DNA of 64,000 nt from Enterococcaceae bacterium OF42-14pH9A (GCA_027692465.1 JAQEYU010000001.1:248001-312000), one strand, 5' to 3'. Shown: positions 9,778 through 19,964, numbered from the stretch's first letter. The notes: generated by a model from the letters alone, not told the origin. Numbers and translations are program-made.

Positions 9778-12700
9778 ATGAATCAAAAACTGTCAGAAGA
9801 AAACTTGATGTATGACCCTTCTTTTGAAAAAGATGCCTGTGGAATGGGTTTTATCGCGCAAAAGGACGGAGTCGCCTCCCATCTTTTAGTGGAGCGGGCA
9901 CTGACAATGCTGGAGCGGATGAACCATCGCGGGGGAACCGGTGCCGAACCGGATACCGGTGATGGTGCAGGGATCCTGATGGCATTGTCAGATAACTTCT
10001 TTCGTCAAAAAGCAGCCGAAGCGGGTGTTTTTTTACCAAACAAAGGCGATTACGGCGTAGGTATGCTGTTTTTGCCTAAAGAAGAGAAAAAGAAAGAGCA
10101 GCTGACCAAATCATTGGTGCATGACATTTTTGCAGCCGGCTTTGACGTGGTTTGGACACGGGAGGTACCGTACAATTTTTACAACTGCGGACCCGGTGCT
10201 CAAGCAGTGATGCCGAGTTTTTTGCAGATTTTTGTAGAAAAGCCGCTGGATATCAAAAAAGGTCGGGAATTCGAAGACCGGCTCTTCCAGTTACGGCGCA
10301 AGCTGGAAAAATCATATGATGCCAGTGAAGTTTCCATTTGCAGCCTGTCTTCCAAGACTATCGTTTACAAGGGGATGCTCCATGCGTATCAGGTCGGTCA
10401 GTTTTTCCCCGACCTGCAAGATCCGGCAATGACCACCAGTATCGCTTTGACCCACTCCCGTTTTTCCACCAATACTTTTCCCAGCTGGGATCGGGCACAA
10501 CCTTTTCGCTTTTTGGCTCACAACGGGGAGATCAACACGTTACGGGGTGCGGAAAACTGGATGCACAGTCACAAGATCGAAATCTACAATGAAGACAATT
10601 CCGATTCTGCCAAACTGGAAAACTGCTTGGAATACCTGTACAGAAACGGTCGGGATATACCCCATGCTTTGATGATGCTGGTACCGGAAGCCTGGTCGGC
10701 AGAAGCAAATCTTTCGGATGAGCTGAAGGCCTTCAATGAGTACAATGCCAGCTTTATGACGCCATGGGACGGTCCGGCGGCCTTGTGTTTTACCGATGGC
10801 GAGATCGTCGGAGCGGCTTTGGACCGCAACGGGCTGCGCCCTTCCCGCTATTCCATCACCAAGGACGGCTTTGTTATTGTGGCCTCCGAATCAGGGGTTG
10901 TAGATTTGGAACCGGCACAAGTGATTGAAAAAGGCGTCTTGGGGCCGGCCAATATCTTCCTCGTGGATACCCGCAGTGGCAAGATCTTGCGCAACGATGA
11001 AATCAAACATAAATATGCCAAAGCCAAACCTTACGAAAAATGGCTGGGCAAAAACCGTCTGGAGCTCCATGCATTGACAGAAACGGTTCCGGTGGCGCAG
11101 TCCTTTGATGAAGCAGAACGCAGTCGGCTGTGGAAGCTGAACGGCTACACGGATGAAATTTTGCGAACAGTCATTGCACCAATGGCGGAAAAGGGTGAGG
11201 AGCCGGTGATTTCCATGGGCTACGACTCTCCTTTGGCGGTCCTCAGTGACAAGCCGCAATCGTTGTTCACGTATTTCAAACAACAGTTTGCCCAGGTCAC
11301 CAATCCACCGATTGATGCGATTCGCGAAAAGATGGTCATCGGGACCGAACTGTTTCTGGGACGTGACGGGGATGTTCGTAAAGATGCACCGGATAACTGC
11401 TGCAAATTGAAAGTCGACAATCCGATCTTGTCTACCGCAGATTTTGAAAAACTGCTGGCGTTGGATCACGGAAAACAAAAGACCGTCTGCCAATCGCTGC
11501 TGTATCAGATGGATTCTGACAATCCCAATACGCTGCAGCAGGCATTGGAAAGACTCTTCAAGGAAGCCGAAGCCAAAGTGGACAGCGGTGCTACGATTCT
11601 GGTCTTGACGGATCGTGAACGGCAGGAAGGACAGTTGGCGATCCCGATCCTGTTGGCAGTCAGCGGTCTGCACAATTATCTGGTGAAACAAGGCAAGGGC
11701 TCGTTGGCTTCCATCGTTGCAGATTCGGCGGAAGTCTGTGAAGTTCATCATTGTGCAATGCTGATCGGCTATGGCGCCAGCGGAATTCATCCGTATCTGG
11801 CATATGCCTCGCTGGCGGCCTATGGTCTGGAAGCCAAAGCCGAAAATTATCGGAAAGCCTGTGAAAAGGGCCTCGTGAAGGTCATGAGCCGGATGGGGAT
11901 CTCCACGGTTGCCGGTTATCACGGGGCACAGTTGTTTGAAGCAGTCGGGATTGCAGCTGCCGTAGTCGACCAGTATTTCACCGGGACAGCTTCTCGAATC
12001 GGCGGCTTGAACCTGCAGCAGATTGAAGCTGAGTATGCTGCTCGTTATCAAGAAGCATATGGTGCTCACAGCAGGGATTACCTGCCGTCCGGGGGCAGCT
12101 TCCAGTACAAAGCGGACGGCGAACACCACCTGTTCAATCCGAAGACGATCTACAATTTCCAAAAAGCAGTTCGTGCCGGTGATTACGCTCTTTATAAAGA
12201 ATATGCCGCTGCTATGGATCAGGAAGCGCTGGCGACACCGACGACATTGCGGGCGATGTGGGAATTTACCGGCGAACGGCCGTCTATTCCTTTGGATGAA
12301 GTCGAACCTGCCGAACGGATCGTAAAACGTTTCAAAGTCGGTGCCATGTCTTACGGCTCTCTCAGTGAAGAAGCCCATAAATGTCTGGCGGAAGCGATGA
12401 ACTCAATCGGAGCAAAATCCAACTCCGGTGAAGGCGGCGAAAACCGTGACCGGTTCAAACCGACAGCTGACGGCCGCAATTTCAACAGCAAGATCAAACA
12501 GGTGGCATCCGGTCGTTTCGGCGTCAATGCCGAATACCTGATGAGCGCTGAAGAACTGCAGATCAAAGTCGCCCAGGGAGCCAAGCCCGGAGAAGGTGGA
12601 CAGCTGCCGGGAAACAAGGTCTTTCCTTGGGTTGCGGAAATCCGGGGGTCAACTCCGGGGGTCCGTCTGATTTCACCGCCGCCTCATCACGATATTTATT

Positions 12701-14283
12701 CGATTGAGGATCTGGCGCAGCTGATCTATGATTTAAAAGCGATTAATCCTTATGCACGGATTAATGTGAAGCTGGTTTCTTCAACCGGGGTCGGTACAAT
12801 TGCTACCGGCGTTGTCAAGGCCGGAGCAGACGTAGTCGTGATCTCAGGCTATGACGGCGGGACCGGTGCTTCCCCCCGCAACTCGGTTCGTGATGCCGGT
12901 CTGCCCCTTGAAATGGGGTTGGCAGAAGCCCATCAGACACTGGCCCTCAATGACCTGCGGCAGCGGATGATTCTGGAGACCGACGGCAAGCTGATGACTG
13001 GCCGCGACATCGCAATTGCAACTCTGCTGGGAGCAGAAGAGTACAGTTTTGCTTCGTTAGCACTGGTGGCGATCGGTTGTGTTATGATGCGGGTCTGCAG
13101 TCTGAACACCTGCCCGGTTGGTGTAGCCACACAAAATCCGGAGCTGCGGAAGTTTTTTGTCGGCAAACCGGAGCATGTGGTGAATATGATGATGTTTTTG
13201 GCAGAAGATCTGCGGGAGATTATGGCTGAGCTGGGCTTCAAAACCATCGATGAAATGGTGGGACATACGGAAGTCCTGACCACCCGGTTTGTTGCTAAGG
13301 GCAAGGCCAAGTCGCTGGATTTTTCCAAGATGCTCGGAACGACGATCGGCATCCAACGCAAAACCGTCGATCCTTTCCTGGAAAAACGGCAATGGCCGTT
13401 GCTGGACAACTATGCCCAGGCAGCCATTGAAAATGATCAGCCGGTGACTGTCACGGAAACGATCAATAATGTCAAACGCTCGGTCGGTGCCCGCATGGGT
13501 GGTTGGATCGCTGAGCGCTTCGGCAACTATGAGTTGACACCCGGCTTGTTGAATTACACCTATACCGGGATCGCCGGGCAGAGCTTCGGGGCTTTCACGA
13601 CCCAAGGGATGGAGCTGAAGCTGATCGGTGAAGCCAATGATTACGTGGCGAAAGGTTTGAGCGGCGGTCGGCTGATTATCGTGCCGCCGGAGGATGCCGC
13701 TTACGACGTGGAACATTCACCAATTGTCGGCAATGTTGCCTGCTTTGGGGCCAACCAAGGAGAAGGCTATTTCCGCGGTTTGGCAGGGGAACGATTCTGC
13801 GTACGAAACAGCGGTGCCAAAGTCGTTGTCGAAGGTGTCGGGGACAACGGCTGCGAATATATGACCGGTGGTGTTGCTGTAATCCTCGGCAGGACCGGGC
13901 GCAACTTTGCTGCCGGTATGAGCGGTGGTGTGGCTTATGTTTATGATCCGGAAGGTGTTTTTCCAAGTAAATGCAACCCGGAGATGGTGGACCTTTACCG
14001 AATCGGCGAGTGCGGTGATGACAGTATCTTAAAAGAGCTGGTGGCAAACCACGCGGCGTTCACCGGTTCAGTCAAAGCCCAGCAGCTTTTGGCGGAGTGG
14101 GAGACCGAAGTCGATCACTTTGTCAAAGTGTATCCGACAGAATATCATGCGGTAAGTGACGCCATGGCAGAATTTGCAGCTGAAGGTGTCGCCGGTGCCG
14201 AGCTTGTGACCCGGGCTTTTGAAAAAGTCGTGGGCCAGCAGGCGGTTCCGGTAGTCACGGCAATGGGAAAGGAGGGGGTCTGA
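9778..14283 (+). CDS. gltB: Glutamate synthase, large subunit
   Basis: Large subunit of NADPH-dependent glutamate synthase, which converts glutamine and 2-oxoglutarate into two glutamates. The 1501-residue product has a short propeptide, then Cys21 in KDACGMGF, the N-terminal nucleophile of the class II glutaminase domain (to about 430). The FMN-binding synthase domain includes SNSGEGGENRDRF and CxxxxxCxxxxC (near 1100-1112) for the 3Fe-4S cluster. The C-terminal GXGXG beta-helix follows. The ATG at 9778 follows AGAGGTG; a longer in-frame TTG start at 9733 lacks a ribosome site. Adjacent to gltD, whose ATG follows the stop with no gap. Confidence 0.97.
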   Translation: MNQKLSEENLMYDPSFEKDACGMGFIAQKDGVASHLLVERALTMLERMNHRGGTGAEPDTGDGAGILMALSDNFFRQKAAEAGVFLPNKGDYGVGMLFLPKEEKKKEQLTKSLVHDIFAAGFDVVWTREVPYNFYNCGPGAQAVMPSFLQIFVEKPLDIKKGREFEDRLFQLRRKLEKSYDASEVSICSLSSKTIVYKGMLHAYQVGQFFPDLQDPAMTTSIALTHSRFSTNTFPSWDRAQPFRFLAHNGEINTLRGAENWMHSHKIEIYNEDNSDSAKLENCLEYLYRNGRDIPHALMMLVPEAWSAEANLSDELKAFNEYNASFMTPWDGPAALCFTDGEIVGAALDRNGLRPSRYSITKDGFVIVASESGVVDLEPAQVIEKGVLGPANIFLVDTRSGKILRNDEIKHKYAKAKPYEKWLGKNRLELHALTETVPVAQSFDEAERSRLWKLNGYTDEILRTVIAPMAEKGEEPVISMGYDSPLAVLSDKPQSLFTYFKQQFAQVTNPPIDAIREKMVIGTELFLGRDGDVRKDAPDNCCKLKVDNPILSTADFEKLLALDHGKQKTVCQSLLYQMDSDNPNTLQQALERLFKEAEAKVDSGATILVLTDRERQEGQLAIPILLAVSGLHNYLVKQGKGSLASIVADSAEVCEVHHCAMLIGYGASGIHPYLAYASLAAYGLEAKAENYRKACEKGLVKVMSRMGISTVAGYHGAQLFEAVGIAAAVVDQYFTGTASRIGGLNLQQIEAEYAARYQEAYGAHSRDYLPSGGSFQYKADGEHHLFNPKTIYNFQKAVRAGDYALYKEYAAAMDQEALATPTTLRAMWEFTGERPSIPLDEVEPAERIVKRFKVGAMSYGSLSEEAHKCLAEAMNSIGAKSNSGEGGENRDRFKPTADGRNFNSKIKQVASGRFGVNAEYLMSAEELQIKVAQGAKPGEGGQLPGNKVFPWVAEIRGSTPGVRLISPPPHHDIYSIEDLAQLIYDLKAINPYARINVKLVSSTGVGTIATGVVKAGADVVVISGYDGGTGASPRNSVRDAGLPLEMGLAEAHQTLALNDLRQRMILETDGKLMTGRDIAIATLLGAEEYSFASLALVAIGCVMMRVCSLNTCPVGVATQNPELRKFFVGKPEHVVNMMMFLAEDLREIMAELGFKTIDEMVGHTEVLTTRFVAKGKAKSLDFSKMLGTTIGIQRKTVDPFLEKRQWPLLDNYAQAAIENDQPVTVTETINNVKRSVGARMGGWIAERFGNYELTPGLLNYTYTGIAGQSFGAFTTQGMELKLIGEANDYVAKGLSGGRLIIVPPEDAAYDVEHSPIVGNVACFGANQGEGYFRGLAGERFCVRNSGAKVVVEGVGDNGCEYMTGGVAVILGRTGRNFAAGMSGGVAYVYDPEGVFPSKCNPEMVDLYRIGECGDDSILKELVANHAAFTGSVKAQQLLAEWETEVDHFVKVYPTEYHAVSDAMAEFAAEGVAGAELVTRAFEKVVGQQAVPVVTAMGKEGV

Positions 14284-15723
14284 ATGGCTGATCCATTCGG
14301 CTTTATGAAGTATCCCCGTAAGGATAATCCTTATCGGGACGTAGCAGAACGAATCACAGACTGGCAGGAACTCCAGATACCTTTGGCGGCCGAAGAACGC
14401 CGCAAGCAGGCGGCCCGCTGTATGAATTGCGGGATCCCCTTTTGTCACGCCGGCACGTTTTACGGCGGACAGCGGGCAGCATCCGGCTGTCCCAATGACA
14501 ATCTGATCCCGGAATGGAATGATCTTTTGTATCAGGGCTTGGAACAGGCGGCTTTTGAACGGCTGGCCCGTACCAATCCTTTGCCGGAGATGACTGGCCG
14601 GGTCTGTCCGGCCCCTTGCGAAAAGGGCTGTACCGAGTCATTGAACGGTGATGGGGTCACCATCCATGATAATGAACGCTATATCATCGACACCGCTTTT
14701 GAAAATGGTTGGGTCAAGGCCAGCGGTGAGCCGGTGGAACGGACCGGATTCAAAGTTGCAGTGATCGGTTCCGGTCCGGCCGGCTTATCGGCTGCCTGGC
14801 GCTTGAATCAGCTGGGGCATTTTGTGACTGTTTATGAACGCAGCGATCGTTTCGGCGGTCTGCTGATGTACGGGATTCCCAATATGAAGTTGGACAAGGA
14901 CATCGTTCAACGACGAATCGATCTGATGGCGGAATTAGGGGTCGAATTTGTGGCTGATACTGAGGTAGGAAGCGATGTCACCGTCAAGGAACTCTCAGAA
15001 ACCTTCGATCGGATCATCTTGTGTACCGGTGCCGGTGTCCCGCGGGATCTGGCGGTGGCCGGGCGGCACCTGCAGGGGATCCAGTTTGCTGTAGATTACC
15101 TGACGGAAGCGACAAAGGATGTCTTGAAACACGGTAAGGATGCGACCTCCATGAAATTGGCGGGCAAAAATGTCGTGGTTATCGGTGGTGGTGATACCGG
15201 AAATGACTGTGTCGGTGCCGCTATTCGGCAAGGGGCCCGCTCGGTCAAACAATTGGAGATCACGCCGGCTTTACCCGAACAACGTCCGACAACAAATCCC
15301 TGGCCGGAATATCCATTCACGGCCAAACTGGGCTATGGCCAGGAAGAAGCTGAGTTTATCACTGGTGAAGCAGTTTCCCGCTACAGCACTTCCACTACCG
15401 GATTTATCGGTGCGGAACGCGGCCAGGTGATCGGTGTCGAAACGGTTCAGGTAGGGCCTGATTTTCAGTCGCTGCCGGGCACCGAACAGATCCTCAAGGC
15501 CGATCTGGTTTTGTTGGCGATGGGCTTTACCGGTGCGGAACAAGCACTGTTCGATGCCTTTGCCGTCAAGGAGATTTATGACGATTACACCACCAATAAT
15601 GAACGGGTGCTGGTGGCCGGAGATGCCAAACGGGGTCCGAGTCTCGTAATCTGGGGGATCCGAGAAGGCCGCAAAGCCGCAGAAAAAGTCGATGCATCGT
15701 TACGGGCATTGATCTATCAATAA
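14284..15723 (+). CDS. gltD: Glutamate synthase, small subunit
   Basis: Transfers electrons from NADPH through FAD and 4Fe-4S clusters to GltB. 479 residues. N-terminal cysteine clusters CMNCGIPFCH with a later GCPNDN, and CPAPCEKGC; FAD loop VIGSGPAGLSAAW near 157; NADPH loop VVIGGGDTGNDC near 297; C-terminal FAD segment VLVAGDAKRGPSLVIWGIREG. The start is immediately after the gltB stop, with a GGAGGGGG ribosome site inside the end of gltB, so the two are translationally coupled. Confidence 0.97.
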   Translation: MADPFGFMKYPRKDNPYRDVAERITDWQELQIPLAAEERRKQAARCMNCGIPFCHAGTFYGGQRAASGCPNDNLIPEWNDLLYQGLEQAAFERLARTNPLPEMTGRVCPAPCEKGCTESLNGDGVTIHDNERYIIDTAFENGWVKASGEPVERTGFKVAVIGSGPAGLSAAWRLNQLGHFVTVYERSDRFGGLLMYGIPNMKLDKDIVQRRIDLMAELGVEFVADTEVGSDVTVKELSETFDRIILCTGAGVPRDLAVAGRHLQGIQFAVDYLTEATKDVLKHGKDATSMKLAGKNVVVIGGGDTGNDCVGAAIRQGARSVKQLEITPALPEQRPTTNPWPEYPFTAKLGYGQEEAEFITGEAVSRYSTSTTGFIGAERGQVIGVETVQVGPDFQSLPGTEQILKADLVLLAMGFTGAEQALFDAFAVKEIYDDYTTNNERVLVAGDAKRGPSLVIWGIREGRKAAEKVDASLRALIYQ

Positions 15724-15731
15724 GACAATTC

Positions 15732-15782
15732 AAAAAGCAGTTGCGCTGAGGGCCTGATTTTCAGGCGGCGCAACTGCTTTTT
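15732..15782. terminator. Terminator after gltBD
   Basis: A 15-base perfect stem AAAAAGCAGTTGCGC (15732-15746) / GCGCAACTGCTTTTT (15768-15782) with an inner GCCTG/CAGGC hairpin. Symmetrical A and T flanks make it work in both directions. Confidence 0.9.
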
Positions 15783-15856
15783 GTTGGGTGTGGATTCCGC
15801 GTACTTACGAGTGTCAAGCTCACTGTAGCAGCTGACCGAAGAATGCGCCGTGACCC

Positions 15857-15893
15857 GAAAAAAAACAGCCCTGCAAAAGAAGCCTGCAGGGCT
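15857..15893 (-). terminator. Terminator after zwf
   Basis: On the minus strand AGCCCTGCA and TGCAGGGCT pair around a short loop and are followed by a run of eight T after a G. It lies 20 bases beyond the zwf stop. Confidence 0.88.
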
Positions 15894-15913
15894 ATGACAA
15901 AGCTGTTGAAAGA

Positions 15914-17434
15914 TTACAGCAGTCCGCGTTCCCGGTACCAGTCGTCAGGTTCCCAGATCCAGTGGAAGCCGTCTTTTTCCACCAGGTCAAAGGCCGCCTT
16001 TGGTCCCATTGTCCCGGCAGCATAGTTGGGAAAGTTTGGCTCACTTTGATCCCAGACGTGACGGATAGCATCCACGATTCGCCACGATTGCGCCACTTCG
16101 TCCCAATGAGTGAAGTTGGTGGAATCACCTTTCAAGGCATCCAGGATCAGGCGTTCATAAGCTTCAGGACTGTTTTCTACCGCATCGGAGCTGTTACGGT
16201 AGTCCAGCTTCACCGGCTGCGTATCGAAGCCTTGTCCGATTTCTTTTCCGTTCAGGGTCAAACTGAAGCCCTCGGTTGGTTGGATATAGATCGTCAGGAT
16301 ATTCGGCGGCAGCTGACGTTCTTTGCAATCGGCATTAATTTCGGCCTTAAAAAGATTCAGAGGTACTTGTTTAAAGACGATATTGATCCGAGTGCCCTTT
16401 TCAGTCAGGCGTTTGCCGGTGCGAATGTAAAACGGCACTCCCGACCAGCGGAAGTTATCGACTGTAAATTTGCCGGCAACGAAGGTTTCAGTAGCAGAAT
16501 CCGCTGCGACGTTGGGTTCCTCCCGGTAACCGACAAAGTCGCTGCCGTTGATGCGGCCGGCTTGATACTGACCGCGAACGAAATTGGCTTTGACTTCTTC
16601 TTCATTGTAGATGCGGACCGCGTTCAGAGCTTTGATCTTTTCGGCCCGGATCTCACTGTCGGAAAAAGCGGCCGGCGGTTCCATCAGCAATAATGAAAGG
16701 ATCTGCAGGATGTGATTTTGCACCATATCTTTCAACGCACCACTCTTATCGTAATAACCGCCACGGTCTTCGACACCGAGGCTTTCTGATAAGGTGATTT
16801 GGACATTGTCGATGTAACGGTTGTTCCAGAGGGATTCAAAGATATTGTTGGCAAAGCGGATCGCTGAGATGTTTTGGATCATTTCTTTGCCCAGGTAGTG
16901 ATCAATCCGGTAGATTTCATCTTCTTCGAAAACTTCGCCGATCTCGCTGTTCAGGCGGGTTGCCGAATCCAAGTCGGACCCGAAAGGCTTTTCAATGATC
17001 ACCCGATGGAAGCCGGCGGAATCTTTCATTCCGTGCTCCTTCAAGTGAGTAACGATCGTTCCGAAAAAGTTCGGTGACATGGCCAGATAATACAAACGAT
17101 TGCCTGCTAACCGGTATTTTTCATCCAATTGATCCGTCAGCTGTTTCAAGGTATCGTAGTGGGCAGCATCCTGAACATCATGGGCCTGGTAGTAAAAGTG
17201 GCTGGCAAAACTCTGAGCTTCACCGGAAGTCGGTTCCAAATCGGCAATTGCTTTGCGGACGATCTCCCGATAATGCTCGTTGCTCCATTCCCGTCGAGCA
17301 GTACCGATCACGGCAAAATTTTCCTGCAGGTCGCCCTTGCGAAATAAACGAAAAAGGGAAGGGTAGAGTTTACGAAAAGCCAGATCTCCGGTGGCGCCGA
17401 AGATAGTGAATAAAACAGGGCGGTTTTCAGACAT
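15914..17434 (-). CDS. zwf: Glucose-6-phosphate 1-dehydrogenase
   Basis: Oxidises glucose-6-phosphate to 6-phosphogluconolactone with NADP, first step of the oxidative pentose phosphate pathway. About 506 residues: dinucleotide loop FGATGDLAFRKLYP at the N terminus, EKPFGSDL, and the active-site signature RIDHYLGKEM with the catalytic histidine further on. Of two in-frame ATG codons (17446 and 17434) the first overlaps the AAAGGAG ribosome site, so the second (MSENRPVLF) is chosen. It follows the metal regulator gene by only 17 bases and probably shares its transcript. Confidence 0.96.
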   Translation of the reverse strand: MSENRPVLFTIFGATGDLAFRKLYPSLFRLFRKGDLQENFAVIGTARREWSNEHYREIVRKAIADLEPTSGEAQSFASHFYYQAHDVQDAAHYDTLKQLTDQLDEKYRLAGNRLYYLAMSPNFFGTIVTHLKEHGMKDSAGFHRVIIEKPFGSDLDSATRLNSEIGEVFEEDEIYRIDHYLGKEMIQNISAIRFANNIFESLWNNRYIDNVQITLSESLGVEDRGGYYDKSGALKDMVQNHILQILSLLLMEPPAAFSDSEIRAEKIKALNAVRIYNEEEVKANFVRGQYQAGRINGSDFVGYREEPNVAADSATETFVAGKFTVDNFRWSGVPFYIRTGKRLTEKGTRINIVFKQVPLNLFKAEINADCKERQLPPNILTIYIQPTEGFSLTLNGKEIGQGFDTQPVKLDYRNSSDAVENSPEAYERLILDALKGDSTNFTHWDEVAQSWRIVDAIRHVWDQSEPNFPNYAAGTMGPKAAFDLVEKDGFHWIWEPDDWYRERGLL

Positions 17435-17451
17435 AACAGAAGACATCTCCT

Positions 17452-18102
17452 TTATAGTTGATCGACAAAAATCGTGCTGGCAGCCTTATAGCTGACTGCC
17501 CGGTCACGGCCATCCTGACCTGTGATTGTGACTGGGCCTTCATAAGCAGCAATCGCCGAGATGTGACAGACATCACCGATCTTGATATCCAATGACACCA
17601 GATAATCCAGCAGTTCCCGTTCGTCCAGGACGCGAGCGATCCGAATCGTATCACCAACTTGATAATCCGCCAGTGTTTTCCGATCCTGTTCGTGGACGGT
17701 TTCATTGGCTTCCGGGATCATTCCTCCGTGAGGACAAAAGCGGGGCTCATGCAAATATTCCGACAACCGTTCCGCCAGTTTTTCGGAGGTGACATGCTCC
17801 AAAACTTCGGCATCGTCGTGGACTTCATTCCAGGAATAATCCAGATGCTCCACCAGGAAAACTTCCCATAAACGGTGTTTGCGGATCAAGGTACTGGCTG
17901 TCTGCAATCCGGAAGCGGTCAGCTGAACGCCTTGATAGGCGGTGTGGGAGACCAGTTCTTCTTTGACCAGCTTGGAAAGCATCTCGCTGACCGAAGCCGG
18001 TGCCACTGACAAGCCGGCAACGATCTGTTTATTGCTGACTTTTTGACGGTCGCCTCCCAGCTCCAGGATAAGTTTTAAATAATCTTCGCGATTGGGGGTC
18101 AC
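17452..18102 (-). CDS. mntR: DtxR/MntR family metal-dependent transcriptional regulator
   Basis: Represses metal uptake genes when Mn(II) or Fe(II) is bound. 216 residues: N-terminal winged helix (MTPNREDYLKLI, VAPASVSEMLSKL), a dimerisation and metal domain (HRLWEVFLVEHLDYSWNEVHDDAEVLEHVT, here described by its first and last parts HRLWEVF and EVLEHV), and a C-terminal FeoA/SH3-like domain, as in ScaR and SloR. I chose GTG at 18102, placed 9 bases after AAAGGA and giving the family N terminus; a 237-residue version with an earlier ATG is less likely. zwf follows immediately. The symbol is by family; iron specificity is possible. Confidence 0.9.
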   Translation of the reverse strand: MTPNREDYLKLILELGGDRQKVSNKQIVAGLSVAPASVSEMLSKLVKEELVSHTAYQGVQLTASGLQTASTLIRKHRLWEVFLVEHLDYSWNEVHDDAEVLEHVTSEKLAERLSEYLHEPRFCPHGGMIPEANETVHEQDRKTLADYQVGDTIRIARVLDERELLDYLVSLDIKIGDVCHISAIAAYEGPVTITGQDGRDRAVSYKAASTIFVDQL

Positions 18103-18338
18103 AGGCCTCATTCCTTTCATTGAATACTTAGGCCGGTGTATCGAAAACACCACCGGCATTTTCAAAAGTGCCTTAAATACAGTGATAATAGCGGGAAGTG
18201 ATACAGCAATTGAGAACTGTTCTCGTCAATTCTACCAAAAAATCCGGACAGTTGCTATTTTTCCCTTTCAGCGTTGCCAAGATAGCGAGCTTTTTTCAGC
18301 AGATTACGAATATTGCGGAAATCATCGGATAACAGGCA
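18103..18338 (-). promoter_or_regulatory. mntR upstream region with a palindrome
   Basis: Leader of the mntR-zwf unit. It contains the hairpin CCGGTGT...ACACCaCCGG at about 18134-18157 and an odd palindrome GAGAAC-T-GTTCTC at 18212-18224, close to a weak TTGACG-like -35 on the minus strand. The palindrome could be an operator, but the bound protein is unknown. Confidence 0.35.
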
Positions 18339-18413
18339 TAAAAAACCGAAGAAACGGACTCGGCTCACAAAATACTGTGTTTTAGTATTTTGTGCGGAGG
18401 CCGTCTCTTCGGT
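18339..18413 (-). terminator. Long terminator hairpin after the M29 aminopeptidase
   Basis: A very long stem-loop: ACCGAAGA pairs with TCTTCGGT, then an imperfect middle, then CACAAAATACT pairs with AGTATTTTGTG around a short loop. On the minus strand it ends in six T. It lies about 70 bases past the aminopeptidase stop. Confidence 0.85.
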
Positions 18414-18485
18414 GTGGCAGTGCATCAGTTTGTATCGGAGCAGGATCTGAATGCCAGCTCAGCTGCAGCGGTCCTACCGATCAAA

Positions 18486-19721
18486 TTAAGCCCAATCTCC
18501 GTTACGGAAAACCGGAACTCGGGTGCCGTCTGCTTTGATCCCGTCGATGTTCATTTTGTCCGAACCTACCATAAAGTCCACATGGGTATGACTGCGGTTC
18601 AGGCCGGCTGCATCCAGTTCTTCTTCCGTCATTTCAGTGCCTCCCTGCAGGTTGAAGGCATATGCGGAACCGAAGGCCAGGTGATTGGAGGCATTTTCGT
18701 CAAACAAGGTATTGAAGAAGATGATCCCGGACTGAGAAATCGGGGATGGGTCGGGAACCAGTGCGACTTCACCCAGATGTTTTGCGCCTTCATCGGTATC
18801 CAACAGTTTTGCCAGAACATCTTGGCCTTCTTCGGCTGAGAATTCGCTGACTTTACCATCTTTAAATGTAAATTTCATACCGGAAATGATATTGCCGGCA
18901 TAGCTCAAAGGCTTTGTGCTGGAGATGACACCGTCGACTCGGCGGCTGTCCGGTGCAGTGAAGACTTCTTCAGTAGGCATGTTGGCCATGAATTTTTCAT
19001 TCCGGCTATTGAAACTGCCGGCACCTTCCCACAGGTGGTTTTTCGGCAAGCCGATCGTGATGTCGGTCCCCGGCGCGGTATAATGCAGTGCGGTAAACTG
19101 CTCTTTGTTCAACTCAGCAGCTTTGGAAGCCAGTTTCTCATCGTGGGACTTCCAGGCAGCTACCGGATCTTCGCTGTAAATACGAGTGGTTTTGAAGATC
19201 TCATCCCACAATTTTGCCTGCGCGTCTTCCGGTGAAAGCTCAGGAAAGACTTTTTGTGCCCAATCCTGGCCGGCTGCTGCCACGACGGTCCAGCTGATCT
19301 TGTTGGCTTGGGTAGCCTGGCGGATGTTTTTCAGGGCTTTTCCGGAAGCGGCTTGATACTTGGCTACACGATCGGTATCGGTGCCGGCCAGCGCATCAGG
19401 ACTGGAAGAAACTACGCTGATGCGGCTGGCACCCTTGGAAATCCAGTCGTCGCCGCGGTCCACGATGTATTGGGGAATGTCAGTCAGACGGTCTTCTGCA
19501 GCATGCAGGAAGAATTCTTTGTTGATCTTGTCGTCCGTCCATTGCAAAACGACTTCGGCTGCTCCCAGCTGATAGGCTTTTTTGGTAATCAGGCGAGCCA
19601 ACGGTGCCTGGTCAACGGCAATCGATAACACAATCGTATGTCCTTTTTGAACGTTGACACCGACTTCGACGATCAGTTGTGCATATTTTTCTAAATTTTT
19701 CATAAAGGTTTGGTCAGTCAT
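18486..19721 (-). CDS. pepS: M29 family metallo-aminopeptidase (PepS/AmpS type)
   Basis: Cytosolic two-metal aminopeptidase of the thermophilic AmpS/PepS family, releasing N-terminal residues from peptides. 411 residues, the normal length. Conserved family blocks visible are GLPKNHLWEGAGSFNSRNE, RRVDGVISSTKPLSYAG, FFNTLFDENASNHLAFG and NRSHTHVDFMVGSDKM, which supply the Glu, His and Asp ligands. The start follows a GGAGGG ribosome site at good spacing. Transcribed alone; its terminator separates it from mntR. Confidence 0.94.
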   Translation of the reverse strand: MTDQTFMKNLEKYAQLIVEVGVNVQKGHTIVLSIAVDQAPLARLITKKAYQLGAAEVVLQWTDDKINKEFFLHAAEDRLTDIPQYIVDRGDDWISKGASRISVVSSSPDALAGTDTDRVAKYQAASGKALKNIRQATQANKISWTVVAAAGQDWAQKVFPELSPEDAQAKLWDEIFKTTRIYSEDPVAAWKSHDEKLASKAAELNKEQFTALHYTAPGTDITIGLPKNHLWEGAGSFNSRNEKFMANMPTEEVFTAPDSRRVDGVISSTKPLSYAGNIISGMKFTFKDGKVSEFSAEEGQDVLAKLLDTDEGAKHLGEVALVPDPSPISQSGIIFFNTLFDENASNHLAFGSAYAFNLQGGTEMTEEELDAAGLNRSHTHVDFMVGSDKMNIDGIKADGTRVPVFRNGDWA

Positions 19722-19964
19722 GGAATCCCTCCGAATAAATTATTATAAACAAAATTATGATAACATTCAGACGCCCATGGAACAACAATAAAGGGCGCTG
19801 CGGGAGTTTTTGTCAAAAAATTGGTAAGCGCTGTGTCAATAACGAATTATTTAACGATTAAATGACGAAAAGTTGAAACTGGTTTTGAGTTTGAAAAAAA
19901 AACATGATACAATAAAGACAGATGAAATGTAAGCGATGTACATAACTTGTAGGGGAGAAAAAGA
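19722..19964. promoter_or_regulatory. Divergent promoter region pepS / tetR, with the tetR promoter
   Basis: The gap between the divergent pepS and tetR genes. On the plus strand TTGAGT (19885-19890) and TACAAT (19908-19913) have a 17-base spacer, a good vegetative promoter for the TetR gene. No clear palindromic operator was seen. Confidence 0.6.

Noticed and set aside
10891..12378. 495-codon minus-strand open frame opposite gltB
   Set aside because: Antisense to conserved glutamate synthase domains; composition unlike real proteins of this genome.
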